Below, piece after piece: positions 1 to 9,207 of a DNA stretch of 64,000 nucleotides. A model generated the notes under the pieces. That model ran no database searches and was not told where the DNA came from. It worked only from the letters and a program-made list of their open reading frames with translations. Source of the stretch: Paracoccus sediminilitoris (GTDB lineage Bacteria > Pseudomonadota > Alphaproteobacteria > Rhodobacterales > Rhodobacteraceae); the NCBI RefSeq assembly GCF_003259195.1, contig NZ_QJPK01000011.1, forward strand, positions 62,001-126,000. Direction: 5' to 3'. The translations under genes were made by a program, and so were the position numbers. How positions within the stretch are numbered: position 1 is the first letter of the stretch; the number at the start of each line of letters is the position of its first letter.

Positions 1-1
1 G

Positions 2-112
2 ATGAAGATGGAAACGCGAATTGAAGCCCCCCGCGCGGGCCGACTGACGCACAAGGCCAGGCAGGGCGAGACCTTGGCCCATGGCGCGCCGATCGCGGTG
101 ATCGAGGCCTGA
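2..112 (+). CDS. Biotinyl (biotin carboxyl carrier) domain, C-terminal fragment
   Basis: Open reading frame running in from the left edge, ending in TGA at 110-112, with 36 residues visible. It begins MKMETRIEAPRAGRL and continues through QGETLAHGAPIAVIEA. The MKM at its start is the core of the A/V-MKM biotin attachment motif, whose lysine is biotinylated. The rest (small hydrophobics, G at turns, final hydrophobic strand) fits the second half of a biotinyl/lipoyl beta-barrel. Such a domain usually ends the alpha subunit of acyl-CoA carboxylases (propionyl-, methylcrotonyl- or geranyl-CoA carboxylase) or a urea carboxylase. The body of the protein lies outside the window, so the exact enzyme cannot be named. 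A strong hairpin follows directly. Confidence 0.8.
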   Translation: MKMETRIEAPRAGRLTHKARQGETLAHGAPIAVIEA

Positions 113-120
113 CGACCCTA

Positions 121-146
121 GTCCTGCCCATGAAACCGGGCAGGAC
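121..146 (+). terminator. Hairpin after the biotin-domain gene
   Basis: GTCCTGCCC at 121-129 and GGGCAGGAC at 138-146 form a perfect 9-bp stem with an 8-base loop, nine bases after the stop codon. Only CCTT follows, with no T-run, so it is a likely but not canonical intrinsic terminator. Confidence 0.55.
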
Positions 147-271
147 CCTTGGTCGGGGGTGCAGGACGTGCAGATTTATGCGCGCGATCCCGCCCAAGCG
201 ATACCGACTTGTGGCTTCATGCGCTTTGTATTGCTAGCTTTAACTTTTAAGCGTTGCGATTTTACGAGGCC

Positions 272-520
272 ATGATGACCCAGACCGTCGACATGATAGG
301 CCACGATTCCCCATCCTTGGTGGGTCGGGCGGATTTCACCCTGGAGATGATCCGAAATCTGCTTGTCGTGGCCGAAGCGACCGGAGAGGGGCGGCCGATC
401 ACGGTCGAATTCCGCAGTTTCGGCATCTGGGCCCTGACCCCCGAAGGACACAGGCTGTTTGTCGGCCATGTCGAACGCACGCATCCCGACACGGCCGAAC
501 CGCCTCAGCCCGCCACATAG
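272..520 (+). CDS. Small hypothetical protein, 82 aa
   Basis: No family recognised. ATG at 272 (or 275) follows ACGAGG at a usable distance; a TTG at 254 in the same frame lacks a ribosome site. The product is soluble and mixed-charge, with no signal peptide or membrane segment: an N-terminal MMTQTVDMIGHDSPS, a leucine-rich stretch around LEMIRNLLVVAEAT, and a proline-rich tail. Codon use is GC-rich in third positions like its neighbours. It converges on the mannitol dehydrogenase gene and overlaps its last 16 bases, which slightly weakens the case. Probably a real gene, but function unknown. Confidence 0.45.
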   Translation: MMTQTVDMIGHDSPSLVGRADFTLEMIRNLLVVAEATGEGRPITVEFRSFGIWALTPEGHRLFVGHVERTHPDTAEPPQPAT

Positions 521-1974
521 GCCGCAAGCGTCGGCGCGACCCCCTTTTCGTGCAGCCCGCGAAGCTGCGCGGCAAAGGCCTGTTGCAGGGACGCGTCGTC
601 CGAAAGATTTCCGAAGATCGCGGCATTGGCCAGGAAGGCGGCCGGATCATTCCGGGCGGCCAGCGCATTGGCCTTCAGCTGTTCATGCTGGGCGTCGTTC
701 GGTGCGATTGGCGCGCCGTCCTGCGTCGTGCCCTCGCAGTAACGGCACCACAGGGCCAGTTCCAGGGCCAGCCCGTCGATGGAGGCATCCGCCGCCAACC
801 TGTCGCGCAGTGTCGGCAGGATGAATTTGGGCTGGCGGTTCGACCCGTCCAGGCAAAGCCGCGGAATGGTGTCGCCGATGCGCGGGTTCGAGAAACGCTG
901 CAGGATCAGCTGCAGGTAATCGTCATAGCTGACGCCGGGAATGGGATGCAGGGTGGGGATCACCTCGCGCGTTTCAAGAGCGGTCAGCCAGTCGACGATG
1001 CGCGCGTCGGCCATGGCGTCATGCACAAAATGATGCCCCAGCAGCGCCCCGGCATAAGCAATGGCCGCGTGGCCGCCATTCAGGATGCGCAGCTTCATCA
1101 GCTCATGGCGGCTGACGTCCTGGACAAATTCGGCGCCCACCTGTTCCAGCGCAGGACGGCCTTGCGGGAAATTGTCCTCCAGCACCCATTGGCGGAACGG
1201 CTCGCAGACGACGGGGGCGGCATCGGTGATGCCGAAGCGGTCGCGCACCAGGTCGCGTTCCCGGTCCGAGGTCGCGGGCGTGATGCAATCGACCATCGAA
1301 TTGGGAAAGGCGATGTTGGCGGCGATCCAGTCGGCCAGATCGGGGTCGGACAAAGCCGCAAGCCCGCGCAGGGTGCGCGCGCAGACATGGCCGTTCTCTG
1401 GCAGGTTGTCGCAGGACAGCACGGTGAAGGGCGCGTGACCGGCATCGCGGCGGGCGCGGATCGCGGCCAGCATCATCCCGAAGACGCTGCGCGGGGTATC
1501 GGGATGGGCCGCGTCATGGACCATGTCGGCATGGGACGCATCGAAACCGTCGGTCTTGGCATCGACATAATAGCCGCCCTCGGTAATCGTCAGCGACACG
1601 ATCCTGATGGCCGGATCGGACATGGCCGAAATGACCGCCTTGGGGTCGATCGGCAGAAAGTCGATCATCGACCCCAACACCCGGGCGGACAGCCCCTCCG
1701 GATCAAGTTCGACTAGGGTGCTCAGCCAATCCTGGGCAGCCAGGCGGTCGCGCATGTCGGCATCGCCGGGACGGACGCCAGCGCCCACCAGGGCCCAGTC
1801 ATGGTCGCAACCGGTCGCGAAAAGCCGGTCAAGATACCATGCCATGTGGGCGCGGTGGAAATTGCCCACCCCGACATGCAGGATGCCCGCCCGCAGCGCG
1901 CTGCGGTCATAGTCCGGGCGGCCCACATCCGCGGGCAGATCGGAAAGGGTGGATTGGCTCAGGGCAGTGGTCAT
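505..1974 (-). CDS. mtlK: Mannitol/polyol 2-dehydrogenase (long-chain PSLDR family)
   Basis: NAD-dependent oxidation of D-mannitol (or D-arabinitol/sorbitol) to the ketose, cytoplasmic. 489 aa from ATG 1974, chosen because AAAGG lies about 8 bases upstream; a TTG at 1992 would extend it by six residues. The N-terminal dinucleotide fold has GILHVGVGNFHRAH (about residues 30-43). The family catalytic signature K-x4-N-x2-H is seen as KLRILNGGH near residue 293. Length matches the family (about 480-500). It is the last gene of the leftward polyol transport operon, 84 bases after the ATPase gene. Fructuronate reductase and mannonate dehydrogenase are relatives, but the neighbouring polyol importer favours a polyol substrate. 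Confidence 0.9.
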   Translation of the reverse strand: MTTALSQSTLSDLPADVGRPDYDRSALRAGILHVGVGNFHRAHMAWYLDRLFATGCDHDWALVGAGVRPGDADMRDRLAAQDWLSTLVELDPEGLSARVLGSMIDFLPIDPKAVISAMSDPAIRIVSLTITEGGYYVDAKTDGFDASHADMVHDAAHPDTPRSVFGMMLAAIRARRDAGHAPFTVLSCDNLPENGHVCARTLRGLAALSDPDLADWIAANIAFPNSMVDCITPATSDRERDLVRDRFGITDAAPVVCEPFRQWVLEDNFPQGRPALEQVGAEFVQDVSRHELMKLRILNGGHAAIAYAGALLGHHFVHDAMADARIVDWLTALETREVIPTLHPIPGVSYDDYLQLILQRFSNPRIGDTIPRLCLDGSNRQPKFILPTLRDRLAADASIDGLALELALWCRYCEGTTQDGAPIAPNDAQHEQLKANALAARNDPAAFLANAAIFGNLSDDASLQQAFAAQLRGLHEKGVAPTLAAYVAG

Positions 1975-2058
1975 GGTCGGACCTTTCGTCAAGGCGACCC
2001 ATGCCGCGATACGTGATGCATGCGCGGGGGTCGGCAGATCATGGGGCGGGCTGGGGCA

Positions 2059-3063
<1,005 letters not shown>

Positions 3064-3073
3064 GGTCGTCCCC

Positions 3074-3898
3074 TTATTTCACCGCGCCGAAGGTCAGGCC
3101 GCGGACAAGTTGTTTCTGGCTGAACCAGCCCATGATCAGGATCGGCGCGATGGCCATGACGGATGCCGCCGACAGTTTCGCCCAGAACAGCCCCTGCGGG
3201 CTGGAGAAGCTGGCGATGAAGGCCGAGAGCGGTGCCGCGTTGGTGGTGGTCAGCTGGATCGTCCAGAACGCCTCGTTCCAGGCCAGGATGACGTTCAGCA
3301 GCATGGTCGACGCGATGCCCGGCACCGCCATGGGCGTCAGCACGTACAGGATCTCGTCCTTGAGCGTGGCGCCGTCCATGCGCGCGGCCTCCAGGATCTC
3401 TCCGGGGATCTCGCGGAAATAGGTGTACAGCATCCAGACCACAATCGGCAGGTTGATCAGCATCAGCATGACCGTCAGGCCGATCCGCGTGTCCATCAGA
3501 CCGGTGCGCAGAAAGATCAGATAGATCGGCACCAGCACCGCGACGGCGGGCATCATCTTGGTCGACAGCATCCACATCAGGATGTTCTTGGTGTTCTTGG
3601 TGGGCGAAAAGGCCATCGCCCAGGCCGCCGGGATTGCCACGATCAGGGCCAGGATGGTCGAGCCGACCGCCAGAATCACCGAGTTGGTGAACGGCTTCCA
3701 ATAGTTGTTCTGGCTCTGCACCGCCTCGAAGCTGGACAGGGTGAAGGACGGGATCAGGTCGAAGCCCGAGATCGCCTCCTGTTCCGTCTTGAGGCTGGTG
3801 ATGATCGCGTAGAGGATCGGGAAGAAGATCAGCAGGGCCACGATCCAGGCCGCGGCGGTATAGCCGATCCTGGTGCGGGTCGAGACTGCACGTGCCAT
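3074..3898 (-). CDS. smoG: Polyol ABC transporter permease (MalG type)
   Basis: 274 aa inner-membrane protein with about six transmembrane segments, beginning with a hydrophobic helix around residues 11-33 ([18 protein letters not shown]). The EAA loop that contacts the ATPase is visible as [20 protein letters not shown]. The sequence ends with the family-typical [10 protein letters not shown]. It is spaced 10 bases from both the second permease and the ATPase, as in polyol (SmoEFGK/MtlEFGK) operons. Substrate is inferred from context. Confidence 0.92.
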   Translation of the reverse strand: MARAVSTRTRIGYTAAAWIVALLIFFPILYAIITSLKTEQEAISGFDLIPSFTLSSFEAVQSQNNYWKPFTNSVILAVGSTILALIVAIPAAWAMAFSPTKNTKNILMWMLSTKMMPAVAVLVPIYLIFLRTGLMDTRIGLTVMLMLINLPIVVWMLYTYFREIPGEILEAARMDGATLKDEILYVLTPMAVPGIASTMLLNVILAWNEAFWTIQLTTTNAAPLSAFIASFSSPQGLFWAKLSAASVMAIAPILIMGWFSQKQLVRGLTFGAVK

Positions 3899-3908
3899 GA
3901 GATGCTCC

Positions 3909-4778
3909 TCAGTCCAGGTTCTTGCCGACGGCGCGCATCAGGAAGACGGCGACGATATTGGCCAGGATGACGGCGATGATGCCCCCGGCAGCGGCGCCGC
4001 CGATGTCGAAGTTCAGTCGGGCCGCGCGATAGATCAGATAGGTCAGGTTCGTGCTGGCATTGCCGGGGCCGCCATTGGTGGTCACCAGGATCTCGGCATA
4101 GATGCCCAGAAGGAAGATGGTCTGGATCAGGATCACCACCGTGATCGCGCGCGCCATATGCGGCAGCGTCAGGTGGATGAACCGGCTGAACGCGCCGGCG
4201 CCGTCCATCTCGGCGGCCTCCATCTGTTCGCCGTCCAGCGATTGCAGCGCCGTCAGCAGGATCAGCGTGGCAAAGGGCAGCCATTGCCATGCCACGATGA
4301 TGATGATCGAGGTCAGCGGAAACTGCGCGAACCAGTCCACCGGCTGCGCCCCGAAGAACCGGGCGATATCGGCAAAGACGCCATAGGACGGATGCATGAT
4401 CATGTTCTTCCAGATCAGCGCCGCCACCGGCGGCATGACGAAGAACGGAGAGATGATCAGGATCCGCACGATCCCCTGCCCGAAGATCGGCTTGTCGATC
4501 AGCAGCGCGATGGCGATGCCGCCGACAACGGTGATCGCCAGCACGCCCAGCACCAGAACCAGCGTATTCCAGATCGCGTCGAAGAAGGCGGGATCGGAAT
4601 AGAAATACTGATAGTTGAACCAGCCGGCCCAACTGGTCCCGGTCGGGTTCAGCAAGTTGTAGTTCAGGAATGAATAATACAGCGTCATCCCCAACGGGAC
4701 GATCATCCAGATCAGCAGCAGGATGATGGCGGGTGCGCGCATCAGGCGCGCAAGACTCGCGGTCTGGCGGGTGGCCAT
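3909..4778 (-). CDS. smoF: Polyol ABC transporter permease (MalF type)
   Basis: 289 aa, six predicted transmembrane segments, the first at about residues 15-37 (PAIILLLIWMIVPLGMTLYY). The EAA loop appears as EAAEMDGAGAFSRFIHLTLP near residue 190. The segment around WFNYQYFYSDPAF is the periplasmic region after helix 1 that is common in this family. It heterodimerises with the downstream MalG-type permease. It follows the binding-protein gene by about 63 bases. Confidence 0.92.
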   Translation of the reverse strand: MATRQTASLARLMRAPAIILLLIWMIVPLGMTLYYSFLNYNLLNPTGTSWAGWFNYQYFYSDPAFFDAIWNTLVLVLGVLAITVVGGIAIALLIDKPIFGQGIVRILIISPFFVMPPVAALIWKNMIMHPSYGVFADIARFFGAQPVDWFAQFPLTSIIIIVAWQWLPFATLILLTALQSLDGEQMEAAEMDGAGAFSRFIHLTLPHMARAITVVILIQTIFLLGIYAEILVTTNGGPGNASTNLTYLIYRAARLNFDIGGAAAGGIIAVILANIVAVFLMRAVGKNLD

Positions 4779-4841
4779 GGCTTGCGTCCTTCGGGGGATG
4801 GGTGGTGCGCCGCCCCGTCGATGGGGGCGGCGCGGATCGTC

Positions 4842-6167
4842 TTACTTGGGATAGCCGGCGCGGGTCATCTCACGCGCGGTCGTGGACTGTGCCGCGGCCA
4901 GCGCGTCCTCGGCCGACATCTGGCCTGCCAGCGCCGCCGAGAAGGTCTGCCCGACCGCCGTGCCGATGCCCTGGAATTCCGGGATCGCGACGAACTGGCC
5001 GCCGGTATACGGAATGTCCTGAACCGACGATTTCTGCGTGTCGGCGGCGTTGATCGATTCCAGCGTCATCGCGGCGAAGGGTGCGGCTTCCTGGTATTCG
5101 GTGTTCTCATAGAGCGAGGTCCGCGTGCCCGGAGGTGCGGCGCGCCAGCCTTCGGCCTCGGCCACCATGTTGGTGTATTCCTTGCTGGTCGCCCAAGCCA
5201 CGAAGGTCTTGGCCGCGTCCTGCTTCTGGCTGGATGCCGGGATGGCTAGGTTCCACGCCCACAGCCAGTTGCCATGGTTGTCAACGCCTTCCTTGTTGGG
5301 GAACTGGGCAAAGCCCACGCTGTCGGCGACGGTCGAATCCTCGGGGTCGGTCACGAAGCTGGCGGCGACGGTCGCGTCGATCCACATGCCGCATTTGCCC
5401 TGCTGGAACAGCGACAGGTTTTCGTTGAAGCCGTTCGACGACGCACCCGGAGGTCCGTATTCGTTCATCAGCGTCAGATAGTCGGTCAGCGTCGCCTGCC
5501 ATTCGGGGCTGTCGAACTGGGGCGCCCATTCGGTGTCGAACCAGCGCGCGCCATAGCTGTTGGCCATGGCGGTCAGGAAGGCCATGTTCTCGCCCCAGCC
5601 CGGCTTGCCGCGCAGGCAGATGCCATAGACCTCGTTGTCCTTGTCCGTCATCGCCTTGGCGGCGGCGGTGATGTCGGTCCAGGTCGGATTGTCGGGGATG
5701 GTCACGCCGGCGGCTTCGGCCAGATCGGTGCGGTACATCACCATTGCCGATTCCGCATAGAAGGGCGCGGCATAGAGCGTGTCGTCGACCGACAGCGCCT
5801 GACGGACGGCCGGGACCAGATCGTCGACGTCATAGCCTTCGGGAAGGTCGTTCAGCGGCGTCAGCCATTCCTGATTGGCCCAGATCGGAACCTCGTAGGT
5901 GCCGATGGTCAGCACGTCGTACTGGCCGCCATTGGTGGCGATGTCGGTGGTGACGCGCTCGCGCAGGATGTTTTCTTCCAGCGTGACCCATTCCAGCTCG
6001 ATGTCCGGGTTCGCTTCGGTGAAATCCGAGGTCAGCGACTGCATACGGATCATGTCACCGTTGTTGACGGTCGCGATGGTCAGGGTCGTCTTGTCCTGTG
6101 CAATGGCGGCACCGCCAATGGCACATAGGGCCGTAGCGCCCAGAAGGGCGCGCAATGTGGTGTTCAT
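4842..6167 (-). CDS. smoE: Polyol ABC transporter periplasmic binding protein
   Basis: 441 aa with a Sec signal peptide (MNTTLRALLGATALCAIGGAAIA, cleavage near AIA-QDK). Start at ATG 6167 is fixed by AGGGAGGA upstream; the frame is open 15 codons further but that would spoil the signal peptide. It is a family-1 extracellular solute-binding protein, the size typical of SmoE/MtlE (about 435-445 aa). It captures mannitol, sorbitol or related polyols and delivers them to the SmoFG permeases. It is the first structural transporter gene after the regulator, with its own promoter-like sequence in the 144-base gap. Confidence 0.92.
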   Translation of the reverse strand: MNTTLRALLGATALCAIGGAAIAQDKTTLTIATVNNGDMIRMQSLTSDFTEANPDIELEWVTLEENILRERVTTDIATNGGQYDVLTIGTYEVPIWANQEWLTPLNDLPEGYDVDDLVPAVRQALSVDDTLYAAPFYAESAMVMYRTDLAEAAGVTIPDNPTWTDITAAAKAMTDKDNEVYGICLRGKPGWGENMAFLTAMANSYGARWFDTEWAPQFDSPEWQATLTDYLTLMNEYGPPGASSNGFNENLSLFQQGKCGMWIDATVAASFVTDPEDSTVADSVGFAQFPNKEGVDNHGNWLWAWNLAIPASSQKQDAAKTFVAWATSKEYTNMVAEAEGWRAAPPGTRTSLYENTEYQEAAPFAAMTLESINAADTQKSSVQDIPYTGGQFVAIPEFQGIGTAVGQTFSAALAGQMSAEDALAAAQSTTAREMTRAGYPK

Positions 6168-6184
6168 GAAGTCCTCCCTTGCCG

Positions 6185-6241
6185 GATGGGCATTTGCCCG
6201 ACCGATGGGCATATCTTCGGCGGCAAAGGGGATTCTGTCAA
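6185..6241 (-). promoter_or_regulatory. Putative smoE promoter with repeat operator
   Basis: On the minus strand TTGACA (6241-6236) and AAGATA (6217-6212) are separated by 18 bases, a good sigma-70-like pair. Just downstream lie two direct copies of GATGGGCAT (plus strand 6185-6193 and 6204-6212, 19 bases apart) and a palindrome GGGCA-TT-TGCCC (6188-6199). Their position near the expected transcription start suggests a regulator site, plausibly for the adjacent SorC-type protein. That assignment is inference. Confidence 0.5.
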
Positions 6242-6311
6242 TGACCCATGTAAAATCCGCTGGAAAAATCCCGCAAGTCCTTGGCAGCGCGAAAAACTAA
6301 TCGGGTGGATA

Positions 6312-7268
6312 TCAGGCCAGAAGACGCTCGGCGGTCGCTTCGGAGGTGATCAGGCCGCTGATCAGTCGGCCCTTCAGCGCGGCTCTGATCGCGGGCAACT
6401 TGGACTGCCCCGAAGCCAGCGCCACGACCGGTTTGTCGGGATCCGAGGGCAGAGGGGCAGAGGCGACCCGGCGGTTGAAGGCGCAGTCCATGATCCGGCC
6501 CTCGCCGTCATAGACCCAACTGGTGATTTCGCCTGCAGCCCCGTCCGCGATCAGCGCGCGGATCTCGGCATCCGACAGGAAGCCGTCCACATGCAGCGGG
6601 GCGGTCATGTCCATCTGCCCGATCCCCACCAGCGAGATATCCGCCTGGCTGCACAGGTTGATGGTGTTGCGGGCGCCCAGCTGCTGCTGCATGGCGCGCA
6701 GTTCCTCGGGGCTGGGGGCCAGAACCGGCAGCGGATAGGGGAAATGCGGCGCACCCACGCGTTCCGCCAGGCGGATGGTGGCGTTATAAGGGGTCGCCGA
6801 TCCGTCCTCCATCATGTTGCCAAGGCGGGACACGATGACATGCTGGGGGCAGGACATCCGCGGCAGTTGTTCGACCACCGCCCGCAGGGTCCGTCCGGTG
6901 CCCAGGCTGATGATCCGACGTTCGGGCGATTTCAGCACGCGCTCCAGCTCGGCGGCGGCGGCGATGGCGATGCCGGCCAGCAGGTCCGGCGCGTCGGGGT
7001 CCGAGGGCGCGACCTCACAGATGACCAGCCCGAAACGCGCGCGCAGCGCCGCCGCCAGGTCCATGCAGCGCCCGATCGGGTGATCCAGCCGCACCTTGAC
7101 CAGGCGTTCGCTGATGGCCATCGCCACCAGCCGTTGCGCGGTCTGGCGGCTGACGCCCAGCTTGCGTGCGATCTCGTCCTGCGTGTTGCCGGCGACGTAA
7201 TAGAGCCAGCCCGCCCGGGCGGCGTCGTCGAGGCGCGACGATTCGGGGCTGAAATGTCCGTTTGTCAT
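6312..7268 (-). CDS. SorC/DeoR-type sugar-binding transcriptional regulator
   Basis: 318 aa. The N-terminal helix-turn-helix is seen at about residues 24-46 (GNTQDEIARKLGVSRQTAQR). The rest is the SorC sugar-binding domain, with the ligand-site motif ISLGTGRTLRAVVEQL near residue 120 and the C-terminal ASGQSKLPAIRAALKGRLISGLITSE typical of the family. It probably senses a phosphorylated or free polyol and controls the downstream transporter/dehydrogenase genes. Its ATG overlaps the stop of the HAD gene (ATGA), so the two are co-translated. Confident in family, less so in ligand. Confidence 0.92.
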   Translation of the reverse strand: MTNGHFSPESSRLDDAARAGWLYYVAGNTQDEIARKLGVSRQTAQRLVAMAISERLVKVRLDHPIGRCMDLAAALRARFGLVICEVAPSDPDAPDLLAGIAIAAAAELERVLKSPERRIISLGTGRTLRAVVEQLPRMSCPQHVIVSRLGNMMEDGSATPYNATIRLAERVGAPHFPYPLPVLAPSPEELRAMQQQLGARNTINLCSQADISLVGIGQMDMTAPLHVDGFLSDAEIRALIADGAAGEITSWVYDGEGRIMDCAFNRRVASAPLPSDPDKPVVALASGQSKLPAIRAALKGRLISGLITSEATAERLLA

Positions 7269-7933
7269 CTGCGCCCCCCCGCCGGGGGCAGATCGGCGAT
7301 GCGGTCGGGCAGCTGAGACCAGTCGTCAAAGCTTTCGACGCCCTGATGGGCGGGTTGGTCGCGCAGATGCGCGCCGCCGGTGTAATGCAGCACGCGGATA
7401 TCGGCCGCTTGAGCGGCCTGGATTCCGGGGGCGCTGTCTTCGATGACGATCGCCCGGTCGGGGGCGCAGCCCATCTGATCGGCCGCGAACAGGAACAGGT
7501 CGGGGGCGGGCTTTCCGCGTGCGACTTGGCTGGCGGTAAAGACATGCGCGCCGAAGCGATCGGTCAGCCCCAGAACCTTCAGCGTATGGGCCACGCGCGG
7601 CGGGCTGGACGATGTGGCCACGCAAATGCGCCGGTCGCCTAGGGATGACAGCATTGCATTGAAACCCGGGGTCGGCTTCAGGTCGGTGTCGAAGCGCTGC
7701 AGCAGGCGGGCGCGATAGGTCGCCTCGAAATCGGGCGGCAGGGTCAGGTCGAAGCGGCTGCGAATGGTTGCCGCGACGGTGGGAAAGCTGCGCCCCAGGA
7801 AATCGCGGCGCACGTCCTGCATGGTGATCGGCACCCCCAGCTGCGCCAGCTGGTCGATCAGCACGCTTGCGGACAAAAGCTCGCTGTCTGCGATCACGCC
7901 GTCGCAGTCGAAGATGATCAGATCGATCTGCAT
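7265..7933 (-). CDS. HAD-superfamily hydrolase (beta-phosphoglucomutase/phosphoglycolate phosphatase-like)
   Basis: 222 aa from ATG 7933, preceded by GGAAGG; the frame is open 14 codons further upstream but without a ribosome site. Motif I is FDCDGVIADSE (about residues 7-17), motif II ATSSSP (about 107-112), the motif III lysine is in ARGKPAPDLF, and motif IV is VIEDSAPGIQAA. A helical cap of the subfamily-I type lies between motifs I and II. Related HAD proteins occur at the head of polyol operons and may dephosphorylate sugar or polyol phosphates. The substrate is unknown. First gene of the leftward polyol operon. Confidence 0.88.
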   Translation of the reverse strand: MQIDLIIFDCDGVIADSELLSASVLIDQLAQLGVPITMQDVRRDFLGRSFPTVAATIRSRFDLTLPPDFEATYRARLLQRFDTDLKPTPGFNAMLSSLGDRRICVATSSSPPRVAHTLKVLGLTDRFGAHVFTASQVARGKPAPDLFLFAADQMGCAPDRAIVIEDSAPGIQAAQAADIRVLHYTGGAHLRDQPAHQGVESFDDWSQLPDRIADLPPAGGRR

Positions 7934-8128
7934 TCGGCCTTCCCTTCCGGTTTTCTGCCGCAGACATAGTCGCAAAGCGCTGGTCAGGAAATAGGGGAAC
8001 TGCCATGTCCCGTTCGCGCCATCACGCGCGCCCCCAGCACAGCACTGGCCTCGCCCGCCCGATCTGGGTCAGCCGAATGCCTGCCAGGGCCCGACGCGCG
8101 CATCTGTTCGCCAAATCCAGCCCGAGCC

Positions 8129-8193
8129 CATGTTCAACAATCTTGTCGTTCGTTGAACATGGGTGTATTCAACAATCGAAAGGTTTGTTGAAC
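8129..8193. promoter_or_regulatory. Tandem inverted repeats (TTCAACAA/TTGTTGAA) over the start of the nucleotidyltransferase gene
   Basis: CATGTTCAAC (8129-8138) and GTTGAACATG (8152-8161) form a perfect 10-bp inverted repeat with a 13-base spacer. TTCAACAA (8168-8175) and TTGTTGAA (8185-8192) form a second with a 9-base spacer that surrounds the ribosome site GAAAGG and touches the start codon. Four half-sites in 65 bases, alternating in direction, look like a multi-dimer operator, probably repressing the gene that follows. Confidence 0.7.
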
Positions 8194-9207
8194 ATGTCGG
8201 CTGCACCCCATTCCGCCCTGGCCCATGCGGCCTATCACGATCTGCTGCGGTCGCTGCGCGACGAAGGTCTGCGCGACCTGCGCGGGACGCCAAGCCTGGT
8301 GACGCGCAACGGGCGCGGATACTGGTATGACAGCTTTCGCGTGGGGGTCGACGTCCGCAAGCGCTATATCGGCGAGGACAGCCCCGATCTGGCCGCCCGC
8401 ATGGAACGCGCCCGCGCCGATCGCGCACCGGCCGATCAGCGCCGCCGCGACCGGTCGCGTCTTGTGCGCCTGTTGCGGGCCGAGGGGTTTCTGGGTCTTG
8501 ATCCCACCACCGGCAGCCTGATGGCGGCGCTTGCGGGGGCGGGGGTGTTCCGGCTTGGCGGCACCGTCGTCGGCACCCATGCCTTCCGCCTTTATGAGGG
8601 AGAGCTGAACCTGCGTCTTGGGTTGGATCAGGTGGCGCAGACCGATGATCTGGACATCGCCAGCTTTGAACGCCTATCGCTGGCGCTCGAGGATGCCGCC
8701 GCCCCTCCGGTCCAGCAGGTGCTGGCCGATTTCGACTTCGACCCCGCGCCCAGCATCGAGCCCGGTCGCGCATGGCGCTGGCGTCAGACTGCCGGCAATG
8801 CGCTGGTCGAGTTCCTGACCCCGGCCTTCGACCAAGAGGGTCTGCGCGACCTGCCCGCGCTTGGCGTGCAGGCGCAGGCGCTGCGGCACCTGAACTATCT
8901 CATCGCCGAACCCATCCACGCCGCCATCCCCTATCGCAGCGGCGTTCTGGTGCAGATCCCCCGCCCCGAGCGTTTCGCCATCCACAAGCTGATCGTGGCC
9001 GACCGCCGCCGCGATCAGGACCGCCTGAAATCGGCCAAGGATCGCGCGCAGGCGGCCTTGCTGATCGAAACCCTGGCCCGCGACCGCCCCGACGACCTTG
9101 CCGAGGCGCATGAGGATGCCCTGTCGCGCGGCCCCCGATGGCGGGACCAGATCGCCGCCAGCCTGGCGCGCATGCCCGACACGGCCGCAGTCCTGGCTAC
9201 GCTCTAA
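8194..9207 (+). CDS. GSU2403-family nucleotidyltransferase-fold protein
   Basis: 337 aa from ATG 8194; GAAAGG precedes it at a normal distance, while the open frame upstream lies across the operator repeats and is not used. Residues about 20-75 are a basic helical N-terminus (LRSLRDEGLRDLRGTPSLVTRNGRGYWYDSF). The central part has the fold's GTVVGTHAFRLYEGEL followed by acidic TDDLDIASFE, matching the G-x-H/T ... D-x-D arrangement of polymerase-beta-type nucleotidyltransferases. The C-terminal portion includes IPRPERFAIHKLIVADRR, a conserved helix of the family. Biological role is unknown; relatives of this fold serve as toxins and defence or RNA-modifying enzymes. It ends in a 4-base overlap with the convergent repressor gene. 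Confidence 0.75.
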   Translation: MSAAPHSALAHAAYHDLLRSLRDEGLRDLRGTPSLVTRNGRGYWYDSFRVGVDVRKRYIGEDSPDLAARMERARADRAPADQRRRDRSRLVRLLRAEGFLGLDPTTGSLMAALAGAGVFRLGGTVVGTHAFRLYEGELNLRLGLDQVAQTDDLDIASFERLSLALEDAAAPPVQQVLADFDFDPAPSIEPGRAWRWRQTAGNALVEFLTPAFDQEGLRDLPALGVQAQALRHLNYLIAEPIHAAIPYRSGVLVQIPRPERFAIHKLIVADRRRDQDRLKSAKDRAQAALLIETLARDRPDDLAEAHEDALSRGPRWRDQIAASLARMPDTAAVLATL

